Shown here piece after piece: positions 52,456 through 60,940 of a DNA stretch of 64,000 nt. The position numbers were made by a program, and so were the translations under genes. Within the stretch, counting starts at the first letter, position 1. Each line of letters starts with the position of its first letter. The stretch comes from Leptospiraceae bacterium. Its GTDB lineage: Bacteria > Spirochaetota > Leptospiria > Leptospirales > Leptonemataceae. The notes under the pieces are model-generated. The model was not told the origin of the DNA and made no database searches. It was given only the letters and a program-made list of their open reading frames with translations. The stretch is taken from the NCBI GenBank assembly GCA_026005135.1, contig BPKM01000002.1, positions 372,001 to 436,000 of the forward strand. Direction: 5' to 3'.

Positions 52456-53376
52456 ATGAAATCAAAAAAAATAAAAATTATTTTGGGAATTGTGTTAATT
52501 TTATTGCTTATATATGGGGGAATTTCCTGGTATTTTTCCAGCCAGCTTGTATTTTTTACTGTACGAACCTACGAAGATGATAAAAGAGACTATAAAATTC
52601 ATAGTATAGAGCAGGTTGGCTTAAATAATCCAGAAGATGTTGTAATTGTTCTAAATGATGTTAAAATTTCTGGCTGGTATTTTAATGGAAAGCGTCATTG
52701 TGGTGTAATTTTTCATCATGGATATAGAGGAACACGTATTCGAATGATAACATATACACAGCTTTTTAAAGATTATCAATGTCATTTATTATTATACGAT
52801 GCAAGACATCATGCGAATAGTACAGGTAAATTTGGAACATTTGGCTACTATGAAAAATTTGATTTATTAAAGATTATTGATTGGTTTAAAGAAAAAACGG
52901 GATTAGAAGATCAAGATATTATCTTAGTTGGAGAAAGTATGGGAGCTGCTATTGTAATTCAATCAGCAGGATATTCAAAAAGAAAATTCAAAATGATTTT
53001 AGCAGAATCTCCCTATGCAGATTTATATACAATTGTTAAAGAACGTTCTATGGTTATTTATCCAAAACCAGCTTTGATCTTTTTACCCGGGGCGTTTTTT
53101 ATTGCAGAATTAAGAACAGGAGCAAATTTAGATGATGTTTCTCCTCAAAAATATGCAAAAGATGTAATTACTCCTATTATCATTTATCATTCAAAAACAG
53201 ATGATTATACACCATATCATCATTCCGAAGATGTTTATAAAGCTTTACAACTAAAAGAAAAAGAACTTATATTAACAGATTGGGGTTCTAAACATGCCTA
53301 TTCTATTGATGATAATTATCAAAAATATCATGAATATTTTATTAATTTTATGAAAAAATATAATATTACTTTTTAG
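52456..53376 (+). CDS. Membrane-anchored alpha/beta hydrolase
   Basis: A 306-residue protein. One transmembrane helix at about 6-28 is followed by an alpha/beta hydrolase domain. The nucleophile elbow is 'VGESMGAA' with Ser161; the oxyanion loop region is 'FHHGYRGTRI'. The catalytic acid is Asp249 or Asp250 ('YHSKTDDYTPYHH') and the base is His280 ('WGSKHAYS'). It resembles the YfhR/BEM46-like group, which have an N-terminal membrane anchor and unknown substrates. TTGACG at 52419 plus a weak -10 box lies close upstream, and no ribosome binding site is visible. Its 3' end overlaps the amidase gene by 11 bp on the opposite strand. Confidence 0.85.
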   Translation: MKSKKIKIILGIVLILLLIYGGISWYFSSQLVFFTVRTYEDDKRDYKIHSIEQVGLNNPEDVVIVLNDVKISGWYFNGKRHCGVIFHHGYRGTRIRMITYTQLFKDYQCHLLLYDARHHANSTGKFGTFGYYEKFDLLKIIDWFKEKTGLEDQDIILVGESMGAAIVIQSAGYSKRKFKMILAESPYADLYTIVKERSMVIYPKPALIFLPGAFFIAELRTGANLDDVSPQKYAKDVITPIIIYHSKTDDYTPYHHSEDVYKALQLKEKELILTDWGSKHAYSIDDNYQKYHEYFINFMKKYNITF

Positions 53377-53902
53377 TATTTAAACGCCTTTTAACATCTA
53401 AACGAACCTTTGCCATATTTAAATATTTTCCAGGACACTCTGTGTTCTGGATTTCTCTATGTCCAAAAATTCTTTCTGGAGGTATATTATATTCTTTTGC
53501 TAAATTTGTAATTAAATGAATTAAAGACTCATATTGCTGAGGTAAAGGAGGATGCTTTTGTAAATTTCCTACTATGACTATAGCAATACCAAAAGTATTT
53601 ACAAGCCAATTACGGGTAGAATATCCTCTCTTACGTTTTTTCCATAAATCACTTTCTTCTATCTGTCCAGGAATTGTCTGAAATGTTCCATTATCTATCA
53701 CAAAATGATAGGCTACATCATCCCATCCACGTTCTTTTTGATGCAATCGTTTATAATATTCTAAATTTCCTATATCTGATGCTGTATGATGAACTACAAT
53801 ATACCTCCATCTCTTTTCTTTCCACCAATAGCGTAGATAAAATATGCTAATTATAATAAATACAATAATAAAAATATAATAATATTTTCTGAATACCTTC
53901 AT
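53366..53902 (-). CDS. Membrane-anchored N-acetylmuramoyl-L-alanine amidase
   Basis: A 178-residue protein with one N-terminal transmembrane helix (about 8-24) and an Amidase_2/PGRP domain. The zinc ligands are visible: His38 or His39 ('IVVHHTAS'), His148 ('IFGHREIQ') and Cys156 ('TECPGK'), in their usual order. 'GWDDVAYHFVIDNGTF' supplies the catalytic Tyr/His region. It should cleave the lactyl-amide bond between MurNAc and the stem peptide in the periplasm. The gene ends inside the convergent hydrolase gene (11-bp overlap). The short size suggests a cell-wall recycling or remodelling role rather than a secreted lysin. Confidence 0.85.
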   Translation of the reverse strand: MKVFRKYYYIFIIVFIIISIFYLRYWWKEKRWRYIVVHHTASDIGNLEYYKRLHQKERGWDDVAYHFVIDNGTFQTIPGQIEESDLWKKRKRGYSTRNWLVNTFGIAIVIVGNLQKHPPLPQQYESLIHLITNLAKEYNIPPERIFGHREIQNTECPGKYLNMAKVRLDVKRRLNTKK

Positions 53903-53978
53903 CTTTTTTGTGAACCTTTGAATTTTTCTATATTTTTACATCAACATTATTTGATAAATAAAAAAACTAAAAATTTAT

Positions 53979-54024
53979 TGCACTTCCTTTTACAATGGAG
54001 CTTTACTGCACATTCTTTTACAAT
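53979..54024. repeat. Imperfect 18-bp direct repeat upstream of MCE gene
   Basis: TGCACTTCCTTTTACAAT (53979-53996) and TGCACATTCTTTTACAAT (54007-54024) match at 16 of 18 positions and start 28 bp apart. They lie 69-114 bp before the MCE-gene start codon, upstream of its promoter. They could be twin sites for a regulator, or a short remnant. Confidence 0.4.
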
Positions 54025-54058
54025 TTGCTATGCCTTTAAGTCTTATAAAAAATTAAGA

Positions 54059-54089
54059 TTGACATTTTAGCTTTTTTTGTTAGTATGAT
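54059..54089 (+). promoter_or_regulatory. Candidate promoter directly before MCE gene
   Basis: TTGACA (54059-54064), then 19 bases, then TATGAT (54084-54089); the GTG start is at 54093. Transcription would begin at or just inside the start codon. No Shine-Dalgarno is visible. Confidence 0.5.
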
Positions 54090-54092
54090 AAT

Positions 54093-54905
54093 GTGAAGTT
54101 CTTTCAAAATTTTATTGTAGGATTATTATTTACTGGTTCCTTAGCATTAGTAGGATATTTTACTATTATCTCGGAAAGTGGACCTTTTGCAAAAAGAGGA
54201 AAACAACTTGTTATTTATTTTGACCATGCAGAAGGAATAAAAGTTGGTTCAAAAGTAACAGTTTTAGGTGTACCTTCTGGAACTGTCGTAGATATGGATT
54301 TAGTTTCTGTTGATGAAAATAATATTCCTGTTCCTGATTCTTCTCCCAAAAGAGTAAAACAGCGAGTTGCTATTGTTGTAGAATTAAAAAAAGATATTGT
54401 ATTTTACGAAAATTATTCTATTTCGTTAAAAAATGAATCTATACTTTCTGGAAAAGTAGTAGCAATCGATCCGGGCAATAGTGAACCTATTAATGGTTAT
54501 TATCCTAAAAGATTAAATGTAAAATGGTATAGTAGTTCAGAATTAGAACGCTTAGGAAGAAGCGCTATAAAATTAAATATTAAAGATATAAATAATGGTA
54601 ATACAGATATTGTTTTATCTGGTATTAATGCAGGTGATCCAATAGCTGGACTTTCTGAATTGATTTCTGAAAATAGAGAAAATGTAAAAAGAACAATTCA
54701 GAATATTGCAGAAATTACAGATAAAATCAATAATGGACAGGGAACTGTCGGGCAATTAATTAATGATAGTCAACTACACGAAAATGCTAATACACTTGTA
54801 TCTGATGCCAAAATTGTTGTAAGAGAAATGAGAGAAAGCTTGGAAGATACAAGAGAACAAGCTCCTGTAACAAGTTTTATTCGTATTCTTTTAACTTCTT
54901 TTTAA
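54093..54905 (+). CDS. MCE/MlaD-family phospholipid-transport protein
   Basis: A 270-residue protein beginning with GTG. One N-terminal membrane helix (about 6-26) is followed by the MCE domain at about 35-150, with 'VIYFDHAEGIKVGSKVTVLGVPSGTVVDMDLV' typical of MlaD. A helical tail (about 190-255) includes 'ELISENRENVKRTIQNIAEITDKINNGQGTVGQLINDSQLHENANTLVSDA', as in MCE proteins that form hexameric periplasmic channels for lipid transfer between membranes. MlaE and MlaF partners are not in the window. Its end is 10 bp from the convergent MoxR-linked gene. The start fits MlaD proteins, which begin with the helix. Confidence 0.88.
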   Translation: MKFFQNFIVGLLFTGSLALVGYFTIISESGPFAKRGKQLVIYFDHAEGIKVGSKVTVLGVPSGTVVDMDLVSVDENNIPVPDSSPKRVKQRVAIVVELKKDIVFYENYSISLKNESILSGKVVAIDPGNSEPINGYYPKRLNVKWYSSSELERLGRSAIKLNIKDINNGNTDIVLSGINAGDPIAGLSELISENRENVKRTIQNIAEITDKINNGQGTVGQLINDSQLHENANTLVSDAKIVVREMRESLEDTREQAPVTSFIRILLTSF

Positions 54906-54915
54906 TAATAGTATT

Positions 54916-56805
54916 TTACCAGATATATTTATCTGCATCTTCTCTACGATTATGCCCATCTAATACATGAAAACGTCTTATACGTGATAATTTTCTTTGA
55001 TTTAAAGTAGAAATAGGTATAAAGATGATTTTTTGTCCAAAACGAGAAGCAAAATAATTCATTTTCTGACTGGGTGGTTTTTCTGCTACATAGACGACGG
55101 AATTTTTTACATTATATAGAATTGCTGCTGCTAATAATTTTTCTTTTGCTGTTCTAAAATTTCGAAATTCGTAATTATCCCAGATAAATGATAATCTTCC
55201 CGGAGGGTAAGATAATAAAAATCCTCCATAAATACATCGTGCAATACCTGGACCTACAATTTGCTCTTCTGGACTTGTTGCATAAAATGCCATATCACCT
55301 TCTTGATCATGTTCTCCCCACCATACACTTTTCCAGAAATATTTTTCTTCATCAGTACTAAAAATGATAACAATATTACCAGCATCCCAATTACTTTTCT
55401 GAAATTCTTTTACATAAATTGTATTTTTATAATAATTTCGTATGGTTTCTCTATAATCTATACCATCATATAAACTTGAACTAAAAGGAAAACTTTTTGA
55501 TTCTAAGGATTTTACAAGAGAGAGAGCTTTTTTTCTTAAATAATTTCCATATTCTTCTAAAATAATATCTTCTGGTGGATAAGAGCACATACCATAATTA
55601 TCCCATAATTCTCTCCATTGCCCTGGATATTGTTCTTTATGGATTTTAGATTTTATATCCCGTATCATCTGAGAATGAGGTTTATAAAGTTTTGTTCTAA
55701 AACGAACTATTTCCGAATCAAGACCTAATTGTTCTAAGGATAATGTTAGTTCTGGAAAAGGAGAAGATTCTTTTTCTATATTCATTAGCTTTTCATAGAA
55801 GATTTTTGCAAAATTATCATTTACAAAACCTTTGGCAGCATGAATTAAAAATAATGGTATAGGTAAAAGTTTCTTATAAAGTATACTTAAATTTCTTGTA
55901 AATTGAAAGAAATATTTTTCTTTCTGAGGAGGAACAATTTCTCCAGACTGGACTTCATATTCATTTTTTGCTAATCGATAAACATTTCTCTGTAATTGAA
56001 TTCTATCAAAATATTGCCAGCTTTTGGGTTCATTACGGAATTTATTCCATAAGTTATTATAATAACCTGGTTGTGTTAATATTTCTGGTGAATTTTCTGA
56101 TAAAGTAAAAATTTGTATATTAAGATTTTGAGAATCGAAACTTGCATAATTTCTTTTTAATTGTATTTCGAAAGAATCTTTTAATTGTTCTAATTTATTC
56201 ATAGAGATATTTAAATAATTTTCTATGTTAAAAAGATGGTTTATACCACATAGAAATAAAATATTTTTATCTTTATTTTCTTCTGATAATCTTTTTAATT
56301 CATAAGCCATATAAACTTCTCTATATAAATCTAAGGGATTTTCTCGTTTCTTTTTATACTTTTTATAATATTGAACTAACTCATTTAAAGAAATATAATG
56401 TAAAGAATAGGTATCTGGAAATTCATCAAAATGTCTATAAAGATTTATTAAATTAGTATTTATTGGTGGATTATCAATATAATGTACAGGAATATCCATT
56501 TCATAACAGTTTCTTATTGCTTCTATAAGAGGCTCTAAGGGCTCAATAACAAGATAACTTTTTATATCTGTTTCTATTTGTAGTAGTGGATAAGATCCTA
56601 TAAATGGAATACTTCTATTAATTGATTCTTCTAAATAATAAGGTATTTCAATTGCAACTAAATCTGGTGGATTATCAAAAAAATGTTTTTTTACAAGTAA
56701 AGTAAATTCTAAAGAACCATGAACAATAGGTATTACTTTAATATTTTCGTAAATATTTAACGATTGATCTACCAGATTTAAAATTTTACTGTTTATTGCT
56801 ATCAT
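54916..56805 (-). CDS. TraB/DUF5682-like protein encoded with a MoxR ATPase
   Basis: A 629-residue cytosolic protein. The N-terminal 250 residues look like the TraB/ChaN-type hydrolase fold: 'VIPIVHGSLEFTLLVKKHFFDNPPDLVAIEIP' (the His and 'VAIEIP' Glu match the first motif) and 'NILFLCGINHLFNIENYL' (a His in a GINH loop), which resembles the DUF5682 pattern found with MoxR and VWA genes in other bacteria. The rest (about 270-629) is unlike known domains; it ends 'IWDNYEFRNFRTAKEKLLAAAILYN' and contains 'GDMAFYATSPEEQIVGPG'. Its start overlaps the MoxR gene by four bases. A role in a MoxR-linked chaperone or stress system is inference. Confidence 0.6.
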   Translation of the reverse strand: MIAINSKILNLVDQSLNIYENIKVIPIVHGSLEFTLLVKKHFFDNPPDLVAIEIPYYLEESINRSIPFIGSYPLLQIETDIKSYLVIEPLEPLIEAIRNCYEMDIPVHYIDNPPINTNLINLYRHFDEFPDTYSLHYISLNELVQYYKKYKKKRENPLDLYREVYMAYELKRLSEENKDKNILFLCGINHLFNIENYLNISMNKLEQLKDSFEIQLKRNYASFDSQNLNIQIFTLSENSPEILTQPGYYNNLWNKFRNEPKSWQYFDRIQLQRNVYRLAKNEYEVQSGEIVPPQKEKYFFQFTRNLSILYKKLLPIPLFLIHAAKGFVNDNFAKIFYEKLMNIEKESSPFPELTLSLEQLGLDSEIVRFRTKLYKPHSQMIRDIKSKIHKEQYPGQWRELWDNYGMCSYPPEDIILEEYGNYLRKKALSLVKSLESKSFPFSSSLYDGIDYRETIRNYYKNTIYVKEFQKSNWDAGNIVIIFSTDEEKYFWKSVWWGEHDQEGDMAFYATSPEEQIVGPGIARCIYGGFLLSYPPGRLSFIWDNYEFRNFRTAKEKLLAAAILYNVKNSVVYVAEKPPSQKMNYFASRFGQKIIFIPISTLNQRKLSRIRRFHVLDGHNRREDADKYIW

Positions 56806-57665
56806 AGGGATTCTAAGTATCTTAATGCTTCATCACCAAGTACGTTTTGTACTGCTATATGCATTAATTCTATTAATTGTTTTTCTTTTAATTTTTGTTT
56901 TTTTTGATTAAAATCAATATAATTTTTTTGATAGGCAAGTTTTAAAATTAATCTTGTTATATTTATACCATCACGAATAGAAAAAGGTTCATCTTCGAAA
57001 TGAGCACGTTGTAAAAATCTTACTACATAATGGATTACTTCGGGTGGAGAAAAGGGAATATTGGCTTTTAAAATTTCTATTTCTTCATCTGCATCTGCAA
57101 AATCAATATAAATTGATGGTTGTAAACGACTTTGAATATATTCAGGGACTTCAAAAGTAGATGCATCTTCATTCATTGTGGTAACAAAACGAAAGTCTTC
57201 ATGTGCTTTGATTTTTATTCCTACAATAATTGATTCAATATACCTACGATGATCCAATAAAGGTGCAAGAGAAGCCCAGGATTTTTCTCCCATTCTATTA
57301 CCTTCATCTAATATTGCAACTCCACCTTTAATCATAGCCGTTACAATTCCAGAAGCTACATATTTAATTTTACCTTCCTGAGAAATAACAGGAGTTATCA
57401 ATAAATCTTCTGGTCTTGTATCCATTGTAGCCTGAAATATCCAGAAAGGTTTTTGCATTTCCTGAGCAACAGCACAGGCTAAGGTAGTTTTACCCACACC
57501 TGGTTTTCCAATTAAACGAGGATTTAAAGGTAGATCATCTGGGTGAACTTTTAACCAGGCTGCTTTTAATTGATCTTTAACAAAATGATTTCCCACCCAT
57601 TTTATATCAATACTATCTGGTGGCATTAATTCCAATTCTATTCCTTCTATAACAATTTTTTCCAT
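56802..57665 (-). CDS. MoxR-type AAA+ ATPase
   Basis: A 287-residue AAA+ protein. Walker A is 'GKPGVGKTT' (53-61) and Walker B is 'GGVAILDEGNRM' (acidic pair near 120-121). 'FRFVTTMNEDA' is the sensor-1 region and 'EYIQSRLQPSIYIDFAD' holds the arginine-finger area. MoxR ATPases act as chaperones that activate metal or protein complexes, usually with VWA partners. No VWA gene is in the window. Its 3' end overlaps the TraB-like gene by 4 bp, so the two are coupled. The ATPase lacks the usual linked CoxE/VWA gene, so the system differs from typical MoxR loci. Confidence 0.9.
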   Translation of the reverse strand: MEKIVIEGIELELMPPDSIDIKWVGNHFVKDQLKAAWLKVHPDDLPLNPRLIGKPGVGKTTLACAVAQEMQKPFWIFQATMDTRPEDLLITPVISQEGKIKYVASGIVTAMIKGGVAILDEGNRMGEKSWASLAPLLDHRRYIESIIVGIKIKAHEDFRFVTTMNEDASTFEVPEYIQSRLQPSIYIDFADADEEIEILKANIPFSPPEVIHYVVRFLQRAHFEDEPFSIRDGINITRLILKLAYQKNYIDFNQKKQKLKEKQLIELMHIAVQNVLGDEALRYLESL

Positions 57666-57776
57666 ATCTATATCTAATATTTATTTACAATAGAAAAATA
57701 TCAAACAAAATTTGCTAAATAATCAAATTTTTTAGACGATTATTATAGATAAGGTGAATTTTATAAGGAGTTTTCA

Positions 57777-58703
57777 ATGAAAAAATTTGCAACTATTCTA
57801 ATTTTATTATATAGTTTATTATTATTTGGACAAAATCCACCCATCAGAGAAGCAAGTGATAATAAGCCTCAAGAAAAAGGAGATATTATAAAAATAGAAG
57901 ATTTTTTTCCTATTAGTATGGAAGATCCTCGTATCTCTATAACAGATGTTTCTGTCGATAGAAGATATTCCCCCGATGGTAAAGGAGAAATTTTAGATAT
58001 TTTATTTAATATAGATAATAATACAAGTGAACGTATAGATTTATATGTATGGGTATTAGCTTACTATGAAACAAATGCAGTAGATAAAGACGAACGAAGA
58101 ATTATACCATATCCTCAATGGCGTGTTAATGATCCAGATAAAAGAACTTTTATTAATCGTTTTATTAAAATAACACCAAAGGATATTCCTATTGATAAAA
58201 TTTGGTCTCCAGAAGATCCAGATTATAAAAAATATCATAATATTGTACAAAGAATGAGAAATGCAGTAGGAAGTATAAAAGTCATTGGAGATGTATATCC
58301 TCCTGTATGGAAATATGTAAGTTATATTATGCGTTATCCTACTCAGGGCTTACCAGTAATTTTATATGGTGATCAAGGTCCAACACCAGATAAATTGTTA
58401 TATACAAATTATATTCCACCAACTCCAGAAGAAAAACGTACAAAGATTTTTAAACATATTCCTGATCATACCTATACCATTAACTATAATAGAAGAAGAA
58501 CTATATTTAGAAGTCATCACTATTCAGATTATAGAGCAGATTTTACGTTTTTTAATATGTTTCGGATTTTGATTTTTGATGCTCAAAAGGCAAAACAGTT
58601 TGAAGAACAGGCAAAAAGAGAATTAAAAGAAGGCGAAGTTCCTATTGATGCTTTAATGTATCATAGAATTTTTTATATAAATCGAGATTTAAAAATTAAA
58701 TAA
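57777..58703 (+). CDS. Secreted conserved hypothetical protein
   Basis: A 308-residue protein with a signal peptide (KKFATILILLYSLLLFGQ). The mature part has a beta-sandwich-like segment ('PRISITDVSVDRRYSPDGKGEILDILFNIDNNTSERIDLYVWVLAYYETNA'), a Pro- and Tyr-rich middle ('YPPVWKYVSYIMRYPTQGLPVILYGDQGPTPDKLLYTNYIPP'), and a helical C-terminus. I cannot assign a family. AAGGAG lies ten bases before the ATG. It is divergent from the MoxR gene, so it may be unrelated to that pair. Periplasmic or surface location is likely. Confidence 0.7.
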   Translation: MKKFATILILLYSLLLFGQNPPIREASDNKPQEKGDIIKIEDFFPISMEDPRISITDVSVDRRYSPDGKGEILDILFNIDNNTSERIDLYVWVLAYYETNAVDKDERRIIPYPQWRVNDPDKRTFINRFIKITPKDIPIDKIWSPEDPDYKKYHNIVQRMRNAVGSIKVIGDVYPPVWKYVSYIMRYPTQGLPVILYGDQGPTPDKLLYTNYIPPTPEEKRTKIFKHIPDHTYTINYNRRRTIFRSHHYSDYRADFTFFNMFRILIFDAQKAKQFEEQAKRELKEGEVPIDALMYHRIFYINRDLKIK

Positions 58704-58715
58704 AACTCTTTAATT

Positions 58716-58741
58716 TAAAATTAATAAAATTTTATATTTTT
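58716..58741 (+). terminator. Weak AT-only terminator candidate
   Basis: TAAAATT (58716-58722) pairs with AATTTTA (58728-58734) around a five-base loop, followed by a T-rich run. The stem is AT-only, so it is weak. It lies just after the secreted-protein gene. Confidence 0.4.
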
Positions 58742-58752
58742 TTATTATTTGA

Positions 58753-58781
58753 TTGACATCTAATCTATAAATTAATACAAA
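58753..58781 (+). promoter_or_regulatory. Candidate promoter of HDOD gene
   Basis: TTGACA (58753-58758), 17 bases, then TACAAA (58776-58781), with the GTG start at 58789. Transcription would begin within a base or so of the start codon, and no Shine-Dalgarno is visible. Confidence 0.5.
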
Positions 58782-58788
58782 TTATATT

Positions 58789-60315
58789 GTGGTGGAAAAT
58801 AATCAAAATTATTCTGATAAATATAAAGAAAGATCCAATTTAACCCAGGATGATGTAAAAATCCAGAATATAGTAAATTTATTATTAGAAAAAAAGAAAG
58901 TTCGATATACCTTTAAAACCAATCATGACCCCATTATAAATTATTTACATGCAATTTTACACCGAATTCTTTCTGAATTAGATTTAACATTTCTTACAGA
59001 AACTTTACATGTTATTATTTTAGAAATGATTTCTAATTTTTTAAAAGCAATTGCAAAACGTATTTATTTTAAAGAAAAAAAATTAGATATAACAAATTAC
59101 AAAGATTATGTAGAAAATATCCCCAGATTTAAATCAGAGGTTTTAGAATACTGGGATACTTATAAGTTTAATTTAGAAGAACATGGCTATTTTTTGTTTT
59201 TTGATTTTATTATACTTGAAGATAAATTTGTTTTTTATATTAAAAATAATGTAAAAGTAAATATTTTTGAAAAAGAACGTATAGAAAAACGTTTAACAAT
59301 GCATTTAAATGATGAAAGTTACTATAATGAAATTGATTCTACTGAAGGTGGAGGGTTAGGATTATTGATTACATTATCTTTATTAGAAAATAGTGGCATA
59401 TCTAAAAATAATTTTAAAATGGATTTTAAAGCAGATTCAACCACTGCTATATTAATTATTCCATTAAAACTTAATAAACCACAAATAGAAACTTATCTAA
59501 GGGAAATTGTATTAAATAAAATAGAAACCTTACCATCTTTTCCAGAATATATTCAGGAATTGATTGATAAATGCGATTCTGGAGAAGTTACAACTGACTA
59601 TATAATAAATAAAATCATAAAAGATCCTGGATTAACATCTCAGATATTAAAATTAGCTTCTTCTGCTGGATATATTACCAGAAAAAAAAATCCAGATTTA
59701 AAATTAGCAATTAACTTATTAGGTTTAAAACAATTAAAACATCTTTTAATGATTTATGCAGCAAAAAATGTTTTTAATAAAGTTGTAGAACGAAAATATT
59801 TAGAAGATATATGGTACGAAAGTAATCGTATTGCTTTTTTTGCTCGAAAATTACAAAAAAAAGAAGAATTAAAAGAAACCAGCTTTATAATAGGAATTCT
59901 AAATTTAATAGGGAAATTAGTAATTTATAGTTTAAATGCCAAAGAAATACAAAAAATAAAAGAAATTTCTAAAAACAAAATAAATTTTAATGATCATATT
60001 CTTGAAGAATTAGAAATAGGAATTAGTTATCCAGAAATTGGAGCAATACTGGCAGAAACATGGAAATTTCCAGAAAATGTTGTATATGGTATTCGCTATC
60101 AATATAAACCATTACAAATCAGTGATGATAAAATAGATTTAATATACCCTGTATATTTCGCAAAATGTATTAATGAAGTCATAAATAATCGATTTTCGTA
60201 TGATTTTATTGAATATAAAGTTCTTCGTTATTATAGCCTCTTAGATAAAAGAGAACAATTTGAAAAACTATTTAAATCTCTTAAGGAAGAGTTTGAAAGT
60301 ATTTATACTTTATAA
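58789..60315 (+). CDS. HDOD-domain protein with N-terminal HATPase-like domain
   Basis: A 508-residue cytosolic protein. The N-terminal 230 residues resemble a histidine-kinase-type ATPase domain: 'LHVIILEMISNFLKAIAKR' (N-box-like), 'FYIKNNVKVNIFEKERIEKRL' where the usual DxGxG is absent, and 'STEGGGLGLLITLSLLENSGI' (G-box-like). The C-terminal HDOD domain is at about 240-440 ('LPSFPEYIQELIDKCDSGEVTTDYIINKIIKDPGLTSQILKLASSAGY'). HDOD domains act in signalling without a known conserved reaction. The start uses GTG. The 3' end overlaps the convergent NrsF-like gene by 35 bp. Confidence 0.8.
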   Translation: MVENNQNYSDKYKERSNLTQDDVKIQNIVNLLLEKKKVRYTFKTNHDPIINYLHAILHRILSELDLTFLTETLHVIILEMISNFLKAIAKRIYFKEKKLDITNYKDYVENIPRFKSEVLEYWDTYKFNLEEHGYFLFFDFIILEDKFVFYIKNNVKVNIFEKERIEKRLTMHLNDESYYNEIDSTEGGGLGLLITLSLLENSGISKNNFKMDFKADSTTAILIIPLKLNKPQIETYLREIVLNKIETLPSFPEYIQELIDKCDSGEVTTDYIINKIIKDPGLTSQILKLASSAGYITRKKNPDLKLAINLLGLKQLKHLLMIYAAKNVFNKVVERKYLEDIWYESNRIAFFARKLQKKEELKETSFIIGILNLIGKLVIYSLNAKEIQKIKEISKNKINFNDHILEELEIGISYPEIGAILAETWKFPENVVYGIRYQYKPLQISDDKIDLIYPVYFAKCINEVINNRFSYDFIEYKVLRYYSLLDKREQFEKLFKSLKEEFESIYTL

Positions 60316-60940
60316 AGAAAATCAAATAAGCTATTAAAAATAATAACATAATTGGTAAATAATGCGTATAAAAAATATGAGCTGGATCATGGATTTGACA
60401 TACAAATCCAAAACAAACTGTTCCCGATACAGAAGAGGCAAGAATTCCCCCCAAGATAGCAGACTCTAAATCAAGTATAAATCGTTTTTTTATAAAATAA
60501 TATAATATTATAAATAATAAAATTCCAGTAATAATTGTCCCTGTAGTACAATGATAAAATTCTTTTATATTAACAGAATAGCTTTTTTGTATGATCATTT
60601 CAGAAATAATAATAATACCCCATAAGAAAAACGAAAAAAAAGAGATATGTTTCCAGATTTGATAATTTCTACCGGGTAAAGAAGCAAAAACAGCATAAAA
60701 AAAGGACGAAAAAGAAGTAATGATTCCCAATAAAAAAACAGTATTTGTAGTCATATCGAAAAAAGGATTTTTAATAGGACGAACCATATCTGCAACATAA
60801 TAATAATTGAATAAAATTAATCCTAAAATAATACTACACCAGATAATACAGGGGAATTTCCACCCTTTTCTTTTAATAGGCTTTAAATCCTTAGCTAAAT
60901 CTTCTATTAATTCTATGGTTTGTTTTTTATTATAAGTCAT
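60281..60940 (-). CDS. NrsF-like (DUF1109) anti-sigma factor
   Basis: A 219-residue protein with about six membrane helices. The C-terminal loop 'VSGTVCFGFVCQIHDPAHIFYTHYLPIML' matches the DUF1109/NrsF pattern (Cys residues and DPAH...H). The Caulobacter homologue NrsF holds the ECF sigma factor SigF at the membrane and senses metals through cysteines; the cysteines here (including FYHCTTG) are candidates for such sensing (inference). The start overlaps the ECF sigma gene by 11 bp, the expected arrangement for a sigma/anti-sigma pair. The 3' end overlaps the convergent HDOD gene. Confidence 0.8.
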   Translation of the reverse strand: MTYNKKQTIELIEDLAKDLKPIKRKGWKFPCIIWCSIILGLILFNYYYVADMVRPIKNPFFDMTTNTVFLLGIITSFSSFFYAVFASLPGRNYQIWKHISFFSFFLWGIIIISEMIIQKSYSVNIKEFYHCTTGTIITGILLFIILYYFIKKRFILDLESAILGGILASSVSGTVCFGFVCQIHDPAHIFYTHYLPIMLLFLIAYLIFFIKYKYFQTLP

